From Poa pratensis (Eukaryota; Streptophyta; Magnoliopsida; Poales; Poaceae), in contig CAMZMU010000080.1 of the NCBI GenBank assembly GCA_947311845.1, positions 17,983,144 through 18,047,143 on the forward strand: DNA of 64,000 bases. The letters are read 5' to 3'. The notes under the pieces were generated by a model, which worked only from the letters and a program-made list of their open reading frames with translations, did no database searches and had not been told where the DNA came from. Both the position numbers and the translations under genes were made by a program. Every line of letters begins with the position of its first letter. Position 1 is the stretch's first letter. Below, piece by piece: positions 11,696 through 23,437 of the stretch.

Positions 11696-14695
11696 GTCGC
11701 GGAAGCCTTCTTTTCCTATCAATCGCTAGCTCGGTAGCTCCTGTTTAGTTCCTGCTCACGGCTGGCTGACCTTGTCGTAAACTCAGAAGCCTTGTTGTCG
11801 TTGGCGTAAACTCATCGAGGCGTTACATGGGACACTGCCTTTTAAAGATTCACGGGACGACTACTGTGATTCTTGTTGCACATAATATGACGCGTGTTTC
11901 TGTCGGTATGAGAGAAATAGACTGAACAACCATAGAGCTCTTGGATTCCTCCCCGATCTAGGCTAAGCGTGTAGGGCTGACTGGTTCCTGTTGTGGGCGT
12001 GCGAAGCCGTCGGCCGCGCAATCTTGTTTTTTTTTCTAATGCTAGCAAGATTGCCTGGACAAAAATAACACCGGCATCCGGCGTTGCCAAATCATTCTGA
12101 TGCGTGGGGAGTTGTGGTGGAGCAAGGCCGCCGGCATCCCGGCCGTGCCGTTCTTGAAGCTAGGTACTCCGTACTTGCCCGGCCTGAGATCAATCGCACC
12201 TCCTTCTCGCCTTATAGGCTTCCATGCAGCGTGGCCATTGACGTGCAAGCTTCACGCTGGGTGGCCAGGTGGGTGTGACCACGTCGATCGGTGACTGCTT
12301 TTTGGTGACCGGCCGCCGGCAGCATCACTTCACCCGCGTGGAGACCTTGGCGTTGCACGGGGGTCGTCGTCCCGCTGCAGATCGGGTTCGATTTCCAAGT
12401 AGCCCTTGATTTGCCGACGGCGTATTTTGTGGTGTCCAGCCGTGCATGCTTCTGGGCCTATGGTCAGCGGTACGTGCTTATATATTAACTGATCGATATT
12501 GAGTCCGTTTGCCTTTCTCTTTCGTGATTCTCTTTCCTAATTCTTGAACGTGTTGAGGCTGGATACCTATCCGCATTTATTATCTTCCATGTGGAATCAC
12601 GATCCGTCTCTTCGTGCGCTGAGAAATCTCCACCGTTTGGTATACGGTGACAAATCTCCACCGTCGTCGCGGAAGCCTTCTTTTCCTATCAATCGCTAGC
12701 TCGGTAGCTCCTGTTTAGTTCCTGCTCACGGCTGGCTGACCTTGTCGTAAACTCAGAAGCCTTGTTGTCGTTGGCGTAAACTCATCGAGGCGTTACATGG
12801 GACACTGCCTTTTAAAGATTCACGGGACGACTACTGTGATTCTTGTTGCACATAATATGACGCGTGTTTCTGTCGGTATGAGAGAAATAGACTGAACAAC
12901 CATAGAGCTCTTGGATTCCTCCCCGATCTAGGCTAAGCGTGTAGGGCTGACTGGTTCCTGTTGTGGGCGTGCGAAGCCGTCGGCCGCGCAATCTTGTTTT
13001 TTTTTCTAATGCTAGCAAGATTGCCTGGACAAAAATAACACCGGCATCCGGCGTTGCCAAATCATTCTGATGCGTGGGGAGTTGTGGTGGAGCAAGGCCG
13101 CCGGCATCCCGGCCGTGCCGTTCTTGAAGCTAGGTACTCCGTACTTGCCCGGCCTGAGATCAATCGCACCTCCTTCTCGCCTTATAGGCTTCCATGCAGC
13201 GTGGCCATTGACGTGCAAGCTTCACGCTGGGTGGCCAGGTGGGTGTGACCACGTCGATCGGTGACTGCTTTTTGGTGACCGGCCGCCGGCAGCATCACTT
13301 CACCCGCGTGGAGACCTTGGCGTTGCACGGGGGTCGTCGTCCCGCTGCAGATCGGGTTCGATTTCCAAGTAGCCCTTGATTTGCCGACGGCGTATTTTGT
13401 GGTGTCCAGCCGTGCATGCTTCTGGGCCTATGGTCAGCGGTACGTGCTTATATATTAACTGATCGATATTGAGTCCGTTTGCCTTTCTCTTTCGTGATTC
13501 TCTTTCCTAATTCTTGAACGTGTTGAGGCTGGATACCTATCCGCATTTATTATCTTCCATGTGGAATCACGATCCGTCTCTTCGTGCGCTGAGAAATCTC
13601 CACCGTTTGGTATACGGTGACAAATCTCCACCGTCAATTGTCTTGTGTTTTAATTATATAATAGACCGTCTCTTCGTGCGCTGAGAAATCTCCACCGTTT
13701 GGTATACGGTGACAAATCTCCACCGTCGTCGCGGAAGCCTTCTTTTCCTATCAATCGCTAGCTCGGTAGCTCCTGTTTAGTTCCTGCTCACGGCTGGCTG
13801 ACCTTGTCGTAAACTCAGAAGCCTTGTTGTCGTTGGCGTAAACTCATCGAGGCGTTACATGGGACACTGCCTTTTAAAGATTCACGGGACGACTACTGTG
13901 ATTCTTGTTGCACATAATATGACGCGTGTTTCTGTCGGTATGAGAGAAATAGACTGAACAACCATAGAGCTCTTGGATTCCTCCCCGATCTAGGCTAAGC
14001 GTGTAGGGCTGACTGGTTCCTGTTGTGGGCGTGCGAAGCCGTCGGCCGCGCAATCTTGTTTTTTTTTCTAATGCTAGCAAGATTGCCTGGACAAAAATAA
14101 CACCGGCATCCGGCGTTGCCAAATCATTCTGATGCGTGGGGAGTTGTGGTGGAGCAAGGCCGCCGGCATCCCGGCCGTGCCGTTCTTGAAGCTAGGTACT
14201 CCGTACTTGCCCGGCCTGAGATCAATCGCACCTCCTTCTCGCCTTATAGGCTTCCATGCAGCGTGGCCATTGACGTGCAAGCTTCACGCTGGGTGGCCAG
14301 GTGGGTGTGACCACGTCGATCGGTGACTGCTTTTTGGTGACCGGCCGCCGGCAGCATCACTTCACCCGCGTGGAGACCTTGGCGTTGCACGGGGGTCGTC
14401 GTCCCGCTGCAGATCGGGTTCGATTTCCAAGTAGCCCTTGATTTGCCGACGGCGTATTTTGTGGTGTCCAGCCGTGCATGCTTCTGGGCCTATGGTCAGC
14501 GGTACGTGCTTATATATTAACTGATCGATATTGAGTCCGTTTGCCTTTCTCTTTCGTGATTCTCTTTCCTAATTCTTGAACGTGTTGAGGCTGGATACCT
14601 ATCCGCATTTATTATCTTCCATGTGGAATCACGATCCGTCTCTTCGTGCGCTGAGAAATCTCCACCGTTTGGTATACGGTGACAAATCTCCACCG
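11696..14695. repeat. Three tandem copies of a ~970-bp block inside the Helitron
   Basis: The copies start at 11696, 12666 and 13728, each with GTCGCGGAAGCCTTC. Copies 1 and 2 are 970 bp apart, copies 2 and 3 1062 bp. Small open frames repeat unchanged in all three, which shows near identity and recent amplification. The extra 92 bp between copies 2 and 3 contain a copy of the Helitron 5' terminus and a repeat of the block edge. The short frames in each unit match no protein I know and are not called as genes. Confidence 0.9.
13635..13665 (-). repeat. Internal copy of the Helitron 5' terminus
   Basis: On the - strand it starts at 13665 with TCTATTATATAATTAAAAC and runs into the same sequence as the true terminus at 14727. 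It begins exactly at the TC and is joined to the edge of a repeat unit (…GAGACGG). Confidence 0.8.
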
Positions 14696-14727
14696 TCAAT
14701 TGTCTTGTGTTTTAATTATATAATAGA

Positions 14728-15187
14728 TAGATAGATATTTTAAGCCTTTTGCACCCCTACCCCCTCCCCCCTACCCGCAAGACAATGAAGTTTTGTGTTT
14801 TGTCCCCCTAGAGATCCTTGGCAAGCTCTGCCACTGGACAATCTTTCTTAGCTCTCTAGGTTATCTAGAGATGATGTGAATTTGGTTACCCAACTCACAT
14901 AATGTTATGCACTGGTCACCTTTGTAACAATATGGGCCCACAGTCATTCAGTCAAGGAGACCATTAATTTCCACAATTGGCTGGCTCCTTCCTTTGTCTC
15001 TATGTTTTTTTAGGAAAACCATTTCGGCACACTTTATTTCACTTTAAGTAAGGATACATAGTTCATTACATCCCAAATAATCTAGGGTGATTTGAGTCCC
15101 AAAATAAAGTTCTTTATTCATAAGCAAATCTAGCTTTTCGAGCCTAGCCTATTACGCAGTTCTTTTTAAGGCTTAAAATATAAGCCG
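14728..15187. other. Unassigned spacer right of the Helitron
   Basis: Starts with a short TAGA repeat and a C-rich stretch near 14750-14775. No gene or bounded repeat is recognised. Confidence 0.4.
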
Positions 15188-15316
15188 CCCCCTCTCCAGC
15201 TTATCCCATAAGCCATCCAGATTATTATTTGATTCTTCTACTTTAGCGACGAGATAATTCATATAGAAGGCTCAATAATAATTCAGATGGCTTTATGTGA
15301 GAAGCTGTAGAGGGAG
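15188..15316. mobile_element. Small foldback MITE
   Basis: The arms (15193-15236 and 15273-15316) are inverted copies of each other over about 43 bases, sharing CAGCTT, CATAA and GATGG-type blocks in mirrored order. The element is short and non-coding. Superfamily is not clear, as no target duplication could be fixed. Confidence 0.55.
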
Positions 15317-15332
15317 GGACACGACGTTTTGG

Positions 15333-15681
15333 GTCATGGATGCAGATGCACCCATTGTGTAAAACTTTTTTTTAAATGTCAAAAAATTGCAGAAAAAATC
15401 GGATATACGTCAGGACATTTTGTGTTTGCAAAAAAAAATTCGTGGAGAAAATAACATTTTTTTGTGACCTGTGCAAAAAAGACAAAAAAAATGTCTTGTA
15501 CAAAATCATTTTGGAACGTCCGGATTTGTCTTTTTTGCACAGGTCACAAAAAATATCTTTTTTCTTCACAAAACTTTTTGTGCTAACGTAAAATGTTTTG
15601 AAGTATATCAGAAATTTTTATTTTGAATTTTTTGACATTTTGAAAAGTGTTTTTAAGCATCTGCACCCATGGCCATGACCC
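15333..15681. mobile_element. Foldback element with ~130-bp inverted arms
   Basis: The ends are GGGTCATGGATGCAGATGC (15333) and its approximate reverse complement ending at 15681. The inner arms carry blocks like TTGTGACCTGTGCAAAAAAG, which are perfect inverted copies near 15460-15480 and 15533-15553. Related foldbacks lie at 39723-40000 and 41725-41965. It lies directly upstream of the SYF2 5' region. Confidence 0.65.
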
Positions 15682-16026
15682 GATATGGATTTCCCTGAGC
15701 AGCTTTTTTTTTAAGCCACAAAAAGATCTGGGCCCGAGTGGAACAAGGAACCCCGTGGAAATTGGAATAAACGGCCCACACGACAGGGCCCAAATCATCC
15801 ACCTGCTCCCTCGTTTCACCTTCAACCGAGCACAATCCGATAGCCCTTCTCCCGGCGAACCTAGGGTTCGTCTCGATCCCAGCCCCCGCCCGCCGGATTT
15901 CACCCTCCGCCAGCCACGCCTAATCCCATCCCGCCGCCGGTGCCACCCCTCCATCCCCCAACGATCCAACGCCTCTATCCGCAGCCTCCGTCGACCTGTA
16001 CCAGATCCACCGCCTCAAATCTCAAG

Positions 16027-16122
16027 GTAAGTGCTCGCTCCAAACCAAACCGAGACGACCTTTCTTGAATGTTCCGTGAAATTTGCGCCAAAACCTAATC
16101 TAGTGTTCCGCCGAATCCACAG
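16027..16122 (+). other. Intron in the SYF2 5' untranslated region
   Basis: The donor is CAAG|GTAAGT at 16026/16027 and the acceptor is TCCACAG at 16122. The ATG follows 15 bases later. Splicing here is predicted from site quality and from the otherwise sudden start of coding sequence. The transcript probably begins in the GC-rich 15780-15900 region. Confidence 0.6.
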
Positions 16123-16137
16123 CCGCGGGAGAGCTCG

Positions 16138-19100
16138 ATGGGGAACTCGGACCCGGACTGCGTCAACTCGTCGAACCCGTACCACGAGTGCTCCGATTAC
16201 TGCCTCCACAAGATCGCCGAGGCCAAGCGGCGCCTCCTCGAAGATCTCCCTGTATCATCGAAGCCCCCGGAGGACCGTACGGTGCACCCCGACTGCATCA
16301 ACGCCTCCAACCCCTACCATGAGTGCTCCGAGTATTGCTTCAAGAACATCGCCGACGCCGACGCAGGTATGAGCCCTTTCTTTTGTAATTTTGGATTAGT
16401 CAGAGCTCCATGTGTCCTTACGGTTTATTTGATTGACCAGCATCGGAGCGCGGGGAGCAAGAGCCGGCTGCTGGAGGCTCTGGGAACTCGGACGACGCCC
16501 CGGAGCAGGCTGATGGTGATGATGAGTCCGGTCAGCAGGAGGACGCGGCAGCGAATGACGGTTACCCGCAGATGACCGAGAAGCAGAAGAAGTTGTTTGA
16601 GCTGCAGCTTAAGATGGTAAGCTGAGATGGTGATTCGGCGGTGTTCGTTTAGCTAATTCAGCTGGCCTTTGTGCAGTTTGGGTAATTCATCTCGTTTGTG
16701 TTTGGTGTGCTGCCAGAACGAAGCTAGGAAGGCGAATCAGCAGGCGATGGTTGCCGAGAAGAAGAGGATGGAGCCTCGTGGGGAGAGCAAAGGCGTGTCT
16801 AAGGAGAAGTGGTTGGAAGAACGGAAGAAGAAGATCGGGAGGCTGCTCGACTCAAATGGTCTGGATATGTCAAAGTCGTACATGCTTGATACACAAGACA
16901 TGGCAGAAGCAAAATACAAGAAGTGGGAGAAAGAACCTGCACCACATGGCTGGGATGGTGAGCTCATCTTTTGACTTTGTTTATATAATTGATGTGGAGT
17001 GATGGCTCACAGCTTCAGTGAAATTTAGGCTAGTCCATATCTATAATAACCTGGTATATTGCTATTGTGCTATCTCATGATCTACTGTCTGTGCATATCA
17101 GAACTTGCATTTAATTAGGGATGTTGATGTTTGTTAGATAATCATCCAGCTGTGTGCTACTGATCTCTATTAGCTTGTTCTATTTTCATCTGGAGCTGTG
17201 TTCCAGTATGAATTTGTTACTAAATTTATTATTGCATATTCAGCCAGCTGTTTGCTACTGACCTTTAAGTCACTGTTCCTCCTAAGCTATAGAATGAACA
17301 AAAATCAAGAAACTCTAGTTAAATTTCCAGGCTCTATACTTTGTCCAATGGCTGTTTCAGTTTGAAATGCTTTTGATTAATGAACAAACAAAATTAATTA
17401 TGTTTCTTGAAACACTATGACCTATATTGTGGAGATATGCTTCCTACATTCTTGCATACAGCGAGCTTCCTAGATTGGTTTAGAAGTTTTGAGCGTTGAT
17501 GGTCAGTTAATATTGAATGACAGGCACTGGAAGGTGCTGAAATCTGAATAGCATAATTAATCGTGATAAAATTGATATTAGTATCTTATTAGCATATGTT
17601 AAGTCAGCAGCTATTTACATAAAATGATAAAAGTACTTGTAATATACCATTTTCAGTAACTGTATGCATAAGGCATGCAACTTTTATTTTTTATTCAAGT
17701 CTTAAATCTCTCTGAATAAGGTGTTGCCCTCGATCTCACGAACTCTGTATGAACAAGAACGAGATGAACTCGAGAGGTTTTTGTGCTGCGCACTGAAACT
17801 GCAGCTTTTCTGGTTCTATTTAACGATCCAAATACAGGGAAGAAGTCTTGCCACGAGCTCCACTACCGAACGTGCCATCCCACGATCCGAGCTGCGTGCA
17901 AGACATGCCTAAAGACTAGCTGACGGCGCACAGATCGCAACCGCCAGGCGAGCTAAACTCGAGCTAAAAAAACGCTAACAGAAAATGCTATCTGAAGCTA
18001 ACTGTCGAAACTGAGACTGTCGACACTACACCTAGCTTTATTCAGAGACAAGAGAGAGACAGGGTTTAAGCCAACAATCTCCCCCTCAACCCTGGCTCGC
18101 GACCTTGATGTCGATGATCCCCACCTTGCCGCGCAGCTCCTGGAAGCGAACACGGCCGAGTGGCTTCGTCAGAATATCCGCCTTCTGCTCGACAGTTCCG
18201 ATGAACTCCACGGCCACAGTGCCCTTCTCAACGCAGTCACGAATGTAGTGATAGCGAAGATCAATGTGCTTGCTGCGTTCATGGAGCACCGGATTCTTGC
18301 ACAGCGAGATGGCGGACTTGTTGTCGATGTAGAGCGTTGTGGGAGCGATGTCTCGATTGAGCAGCTCCCCGAGCAGACGAGCAAGCCACACACCTTGGCT
18401 TGCCGCCGTAGCTGCCGCGATGTACTCCGCCTCGCACGAAGAGGTCGCGACAACCTTCTGCTTCTGCGATTGCCAGCTTACAGGACTCCCTCCGAGGAAG
18501 AACAGCACGCCGGAGGTGCTCTTCCTGGTGTCCACGTCGCCGGCATGGTCCGAGTCGCTGAAGCCGATCAGCGTCTCGTTGTCACCGCGGCGATACACAC
18601 ACCCGTGCGTGAGTGTGCCCGAGATGTAGCGCAGGAGGTGCTTGACCGCTGCAAGATGATCAGCCGCCGGAGCTTCCATGAACCTGCTCAGAAAACCCAC
18701 GGCGAACGCGATGTCCGGGCGGGTGTGCACCAGGTACCTCAGGCTGCCGATGACGCTGCGGTAGTACGTGATGTCCACGGGCGCTTCCTTGCTCTCCTTG
18801 CTCAGCTGGCACCTTGCCTCCATCGGCGTGAGTGTGGCATTGCACTCCGCCAACCCAGCCTTCTCTACCAACTTGCTGGCGTACGCGGTCTGCACGACCG
18901 TCGTGTACCCGTGTTCCTGCTTCACTTCTAGCCCGAGGTAGTACCGGAGCAGGCCGAGGTCGCTCATGCTGAAGAGGCGCTGCATCTCCTCCTTGAAGCG
19001 CTGGACCTCCTGCTTCTCAGCTCCGGCATGACGAGGTCGTCGACGTACACGCCAACGATGAGTAGTGCGTTCCCGGCGCCTCGCGAGTACACGCCGTGCT

Positions 19101-22100
19101 CCGTGACGCTGCGTGTGAAGCCGAGCGAGGCCAGGCTTGCGTCGAGCTTCGCGTTCCAGGCTCGTGGGGCTTGCCGCAGCCCGTACAAGGCCTTGTGGAG
19201 CTTGTAGACGCCGTGTTCGTGTCCGTCGGCGATGAACCCAGGTGGCTGGGACACGTACACCACCTCTTCGAGCTCGCCGTTGAGAAACGCCGATTTTACG
19301 TCCATGTGATGGACCTCCCAGCCACGGTGCGCCGCCAGAGCAAGAATGAGGCGCACGGACTCGAGCCTTGCCACCGGCGCGAACACTTCCTCGAAGTCCA
19401 CGCCTGCTCGCTGGACATAGCCCTTTGCCACGAGCCGGGCCTTGTGCTTGACGATGTGCCCGTGCTCATCTCGCTTGACCTTGAACACCCATTTGAGCCC
19501 AATTGCTCGATGGCCTGCAGGAAGAGAGGTGAGTGTCCACGTGCCGTTGTCGTCGATGGACTGGAGCTCGTCCAGCATCGCACGGCGCCAGCAATCCTCG
19601 CGCTCTGCCTCCGCGAACGTAGCTGGTTCTTCTCCGGCCACGAGGAGCAGCTCCTCCTCGTCATCAGATGGTGGTGCAGGAGGACGCTGTGCTTGCGCCG
19701 GTGGACCAGCTGGGCTTCCAAGGAGATCACGGGCAAGCCTGAACCGGTGCGGCTTGTCAGGATCGTCTTCTGCATCGAGGGTGTCCACGAACTCTGGTGG
19801 CGGCGACACGAAGCGCACGGGCGTCGCAGGCGCTGACGTCATGGCGTCGTCAGCATGTGCTGGTGCAGGCGTACTGTTGCTGGTGCCAGCGCTCGCACTG
19901 CCAGCAACAGGGGATCGTGCCACGGCAGGCGTGTGTGCCGTGGCAACACTTGCCTTCCTCTTCTCCGTCGCGGCAGCAACTCGCGTGTACAGAGGATAGT
20001 CGACGGTGAACTCGCTGCTTGCCGGTGGCTCCCCCGGCGTCTCCCAGCTCCAGCGTGCCTCCTCGTCGAAGATCACGTCGCGCGAGACGTGCACGCGCTT
20101 GGAGACGGGGTCGTACATCCTGTACGCCTTGGTGCCGGTCTCGTAGCCGATGAAGACCATGGGCGTGCTGCGATCGTCGAGCTTCTTGAGCTGTGGACGC
20201 GCAGCCTTGACATGCCCGACGCAGCCGAAGACACGGAGGAAGCGCACGTCAGGCTTGGTGCCATGCCACGCCTCGTATGGCGTCATGCCGTCGACACTCC
20301 TTGTGAAGGAGCGGTTCAGGATGAAGACGGCCGTGAGCACCGCCTCCCCCCAAAACGAGTTCGGCATCTTCTTTGCCTTGAGCATGCTGCGTGCCATGCC
20401 GAGCACCGTCTGGTTCCTCCTCTCGACGACGCCGTTCTGTTGTGGCGTGTACGGGGCGGTGAGGTGGCGCTGCACTCCTTGCTCCTCGCAGTGCTGGTAG
20501 AACGTGGCCGACGTGAACTCGCCGCCGCGGTCGGTGCGCAGCACCTTGAGCTTGTGCCCGCACTCCACCTCTGCAGCCGCCTGGAACTTGACGATGGCGC
20601 GCGCTGCTTCGTCCTTGGATGCGAGCAGCTCCACCCACATGAAACGGCTGCGGTCGTCGACGAGCAGCAAGATATAGCGGCGCCCTCCTGGCGTCGCCGG
20701 CGTGATGGGGCCGCACAGGTCGCCATGGACCAGTGCAAGGGGCTCCTTTGCCCTGTACTTCGCCTGCTGTGGGAAGGACAGCCGCCGCTGCTTCCCAGCT
20801 AGGCACGCATCGCACAGCTCGTCTGCGTGCTCGATGAGAGGGAGGCCGCGCACGAGTCCACCGCGCGCCATCTTCTTCATGCCGTCGAAATGCAGGTGTC
20901 CGAGCCGTGCGTGCCAGCGCCAATCTTCAGAGAGATGACCCACGGCGAGGCATACTGGATGTACAGGACGGAAAGTGAGCCGGTACAGGCGATTTGGCGA
21001 TCGTGTTACCTTTACCAGGAGGTGGCCGCGATGATCACGTATGGCGAGCACGCCACGGTGGATGTGGATGTCGTACCAGTGCTCGTCGAGCTGGCCTAGG
21101 CTCACCACACTGCTCTTGAGCGCGGGGATGTAGAAGACGTCGGTGAACGTACGGTGATCTCCCCCATCGACGGCGAACACGACCGTTCCTCGGCCGCGGA
21201 TGTCCACCACCGAGCCGTCCGCAAAGCGCACCTTGCCTGTGACTGAGCGATCCAGCTCGGCGAACGCGTCGACGGCGCCTGTCATGTGGTTCGTGGCTCC
21301 CGTGTCGAGGAACCACACAACGCCCTGCTCGACGTCGTTGCGGGTGGGCGTGATCACCGCCCTTTCTTCGTTGAGGAAGATGTGCCCGCCCGTGAGCACA
21401 GGCGGAGCTTGCTCCACGATGTCGGTGACGGCGACCGCTGGAGCCACATGCTCCTGTACGTCCACAGCGCACACCATGTTCAGGCGAGGGTCGACGTCCT
21501 CCTCCTCGACCTGGACAAGGTTTGCAGCGCCAGCTGCCGCCGCCGTGGCCTGATCGCGCTGCTTCTTGCGGCACTCGCGGGCCCAGTGGCCCTTTTTGCC
21601 GCAGTACTTGCACTTGTTCTTGTCGACGATGTCGCCGTTCGCGTCGCGCGGTGGCGGGGCCTGTTGACGAGGCTGCCCACCCCTATTCCATCGCCTGCGC
21701 GGTTTCCACCGCGAGGCTGCCTCTTGCGCGCCTCCCACTGCTGCTCGGTGAGGAGGAGTTGCGCGCCCGGCGTTTTACCGCCCGACGTGCCCTGGTCACC
21801 ATCGAGGCGCTCCTCCACGGCACGGAGGTGACCAACGACCTCCTCTACCGTCATGGTGGCCGGATCCAACAGCGTTTCAATGGAGAACGCGATCTGCACA
21901 AATCGCGTGGGTACGACTGACAGAAATTTTCTTACAACTTTCTCGTCGTCGATGGTGTCGCCGAGGGAGCGCAGAGCGGAGGCGAGGTTCGAGATCCTCA
22001 TCCCAAACTCGTCGATGCGCTCGCCGTCCTTGAAGGCGATCGTCTCGAACTCGGTTCGGAGGCGCCGCACGCGCGAGTCGCGCACGCGATCGTTGCCCTG

Positions 22101-23437
22101 GTGCTGCAGCTTGATGGCCTCCCAAGCTGCCTTGGCTGTCCCCTTCCCAATGAGCATGCAGTGCATCTCAGGTGGGGTGGAACGAAGCAGGGCTGCAACA
22201 GCCTGCTTGTCATCACGGCGGGACACCATGTCGTCCTCGATGGCATCCCACAGCGATGCGGCCTGGAGGTTGATCTCCATGACCATGGCCCAGTGCGTGT
22301 ACTCGCCGCGCTTGAGCATCGGGAAGGAGAGGTTTGCGCTGCCGCCAGACTCGCGCACCACCTGCTGCACCACCACTTCTCCGCCGCCTGAAGTCCTCCG
22401 TCTGCTCCTCCCGCGGCTCTGCGATCGCCGTCGCGGCGTGGGAGGTGGGGTCTTGGACTGGCCGGAGCGGCTGCTGCCTTGACTCGACATCGTCACCGGA
22501 TCTTAGCTCTGATGCCAAATGTTGCCCTCGATCTCACGAACTCTGTATGAACAAGAACGAGATGAACTCGAGAGGTTTTTGTGCTGCGCACTGAAACTGC
22601 AGCTTTTCTGGTTCTATTTAACGATCCAAATACAGGGAAGAAGTCTTGCCACGAGCTCCACTACCGAACGTGCCATCCCACGATCCGAGCTGCGTGCAAG
22701 ACATGCCTAAAGACTAGCTGACGGCGCACAGATCGCAACCGCCAGGCGAGCTAAACTCGAGCTAAAAAAACGCTAACAGAAAATGCTATCTGAAGCTAAC
22801 TGTCGAAACTGAGACTGTCGACACTACACCTAGCTTTATTCAGAGACAAGAGAGAGACAGGGTTTAAGCCAACATAAGGTTTTTCTGATATCTTATATTA
22901 GTTTAAGTTAAGTCAGCAGCTATCTATCATTCAAGTTTTAAATCTTTCTGAATAAGGTTTTTCTACTTGCAGTTTTCAACCAGAAAACCTTGTATACTGC
23001 ATACAAGAAGAGGACCAAGAATATAGAAGTCAACATGGATGCATACAATAAGGCAAAAGAAACCGATCCTGAATTCTACCGTGAGGCTTCAAGCCTTCAA
23101 TATGGGAAGGTACTACCATTACACCTTCTTTTTCACAATCTTGTTTATGGTCCTTTTTGAGTCCGGATTCGTTTGCTCTTACTGATACCTTTCCTTCTAC
23201 ATCACACAGGTGTCTAAGGTGGCGGAACCAGACATCGACAGAATGGTCAATGAACTCAAGGACCGGGACGAGAAACGGAAGCAATTTAGCAGGAGGCGCA
23301 AGTTCAACGAAGACAAGGACATCGACTCGATCAACGACCGGAATGAGCACTTCAACAAGAAGATTGAGAGGGCCTTTGGGAAATACACGCTCGAGATCAA
23401 GAACAACCTGGAGAGAGGGACTGCGTTGCCAGATTAA
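16138..23437 (+). CDS. SYF2: Pre-mRNA-splicing factor SYF2 (five coding exons)
   Basis: The coding exons are 16138-16366, 16441-16616, 16717-16957, 22973-23109 and 23210-23437. All junctions have GT-AG and keep one frame of 336 codons. SYF2 is a component of the NineTeen/Prp19-associated spliceosome in yeast, animals and plants and acts in the nucleus. The C-terminal SYF2 domain is complete. It includes [17 protein letters not shown] (split by intron 3), [13 protein letters not shown], and the charged segment [20 protein letters not shown] before the end at RGTALPD. The N-terminus has two similar Cys motifs ([16 protein letters not shown] and [16 protein letters not shown]), then an acidic linker in exon 2 and a coiled-coil-like [20 protein letters not shown] segment. 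Intron 3 is 6015 bp because an antisense Copia element sits in it; without that it would be about 0.86 kb. No frame defect is seen. Confidence 0.93.
17722..18076 (-). repeat. 3' LTR of the Copia element
   Basis: It is 355 bp with ends TGTTG...CAACA and appears identical to the partner at 22520-22874. The polypurine tract (GAGGGGGAGAT on the - strand) adjoins it on the inner side. Confidence 0.95.
18086..18985 (-). pseudogene. Copia pol, C-terminal RT and RNase H
   Basis: This frame continues the reverse transcriptase ([17 protein letters not shown]) and holds the Copia RNase H ([28 protein letters not shown]). It ends with the usual [12 protein letters not shown] and [10 protein letters not shown] motifs close to the 3' LTR. 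It is separated from the upstream pol frame by one missing base near 19010, just after the YVDDL motif. The rest of the frame is intact, which is unusual for a decayed copy. Confidence 0.9.
18990..21700 (-). pseudogene. Copia gag C-terminus, protease, integrase and reverse transcriptase
   Basis: One long frame carries the zinc knuckle ([14 protein letters not shown], near 21600) and the protease site [10 protein letters not shown] (near 21290). It continues with integrase ([21 protein letters not shown], then the D,D35E core with [13 protein letters not shown]) and reverse transcriptase ([27 protein letters not shown] near 19035). The proteins would make a cDNA copy and insert it into the genome. 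The frame is joined to gag through a one-base loss near 21697 and to the RNase H part through another near 19010. Confidence 0.9.
21690..22490 (-). pseudogene. Copia gag
   Basis: The start is [11 protein letters not shown] at 22490 (or MTM six bases earlier), about 30 bases after the primer binding site. The protein has an SR-rich N-terminus and a typical Copia gag core ([49 protein letters not shown]). It leaves the frame near 21697 just before the zinc knuckle. Confidence 0.85.
22520..22874 (-). repeat. 5' LTR of the Copia element
   Basis: Same 355-bp sequence as 17722-18076. It is the promoter LTR of the element, so any transcript would run through the intron antisense to SYF2. Confidence 0.95.

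Larger units (their letters stand above)
10419..14727 (-). mobile_element. Non-autonomous Helitron
   Basis: On the - strand the 5' end at 14727 reads TCTATTATATAATTAAAAC. The 3' end is a hairpin, CCGCGCAAATGCGCGG (10434-10449), then about ten bases, then CTAG at 10422-10419. The flanking bases are A on one side (10418) and T on the other (14728), as expected for insertion between A and T without target duplication. These are the defining marks of plant Helitrons. No Rep/helicase gene is present, so transposition would need help in trans. 10450-11695 holds mixed sequence with no recognisable captured exon. Confidence 0.75.
17722..22874 (-). mobile_element. Ty1-copia LTR retrotransposon inside SYF2 intron 3
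   Basis: The LTRs are 17722-18076 and 22520-22874 (355 bp each), flanked by TAAGG at 17717-17721 and 22875-22879. The element runs on the - strand, opposite to SYF2. The primer binding site TGGCATCAGAGC (complement of 22506-22517) lies two bases from the 5' LTR and fits initiator Met-tRNA with one mismatch. A polypurine tract lies at 18077-18090, next to the 3' LTR. The domain order protease, integrase, reverse transcriptase, RNase H is that of Copia. I found no difference between the two LTRs by eye, so insertion is very recent. The lineage is not assigned. Confidence 0.95.

Noticed and set aside
11842..14326. Small open frames repeated three times
   Set aside because: They repeat only because the Helitron block is triplicated; no known domain, no coding context. 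Also not a CRISPR array: units are ~970 bp without spacers.
18248..22482. Several long + strand open frames opposite the Copia genes
   Set aside because: They are mirror frames of GC-rich Copia coding sequence; the - strand carries the recognised domains.
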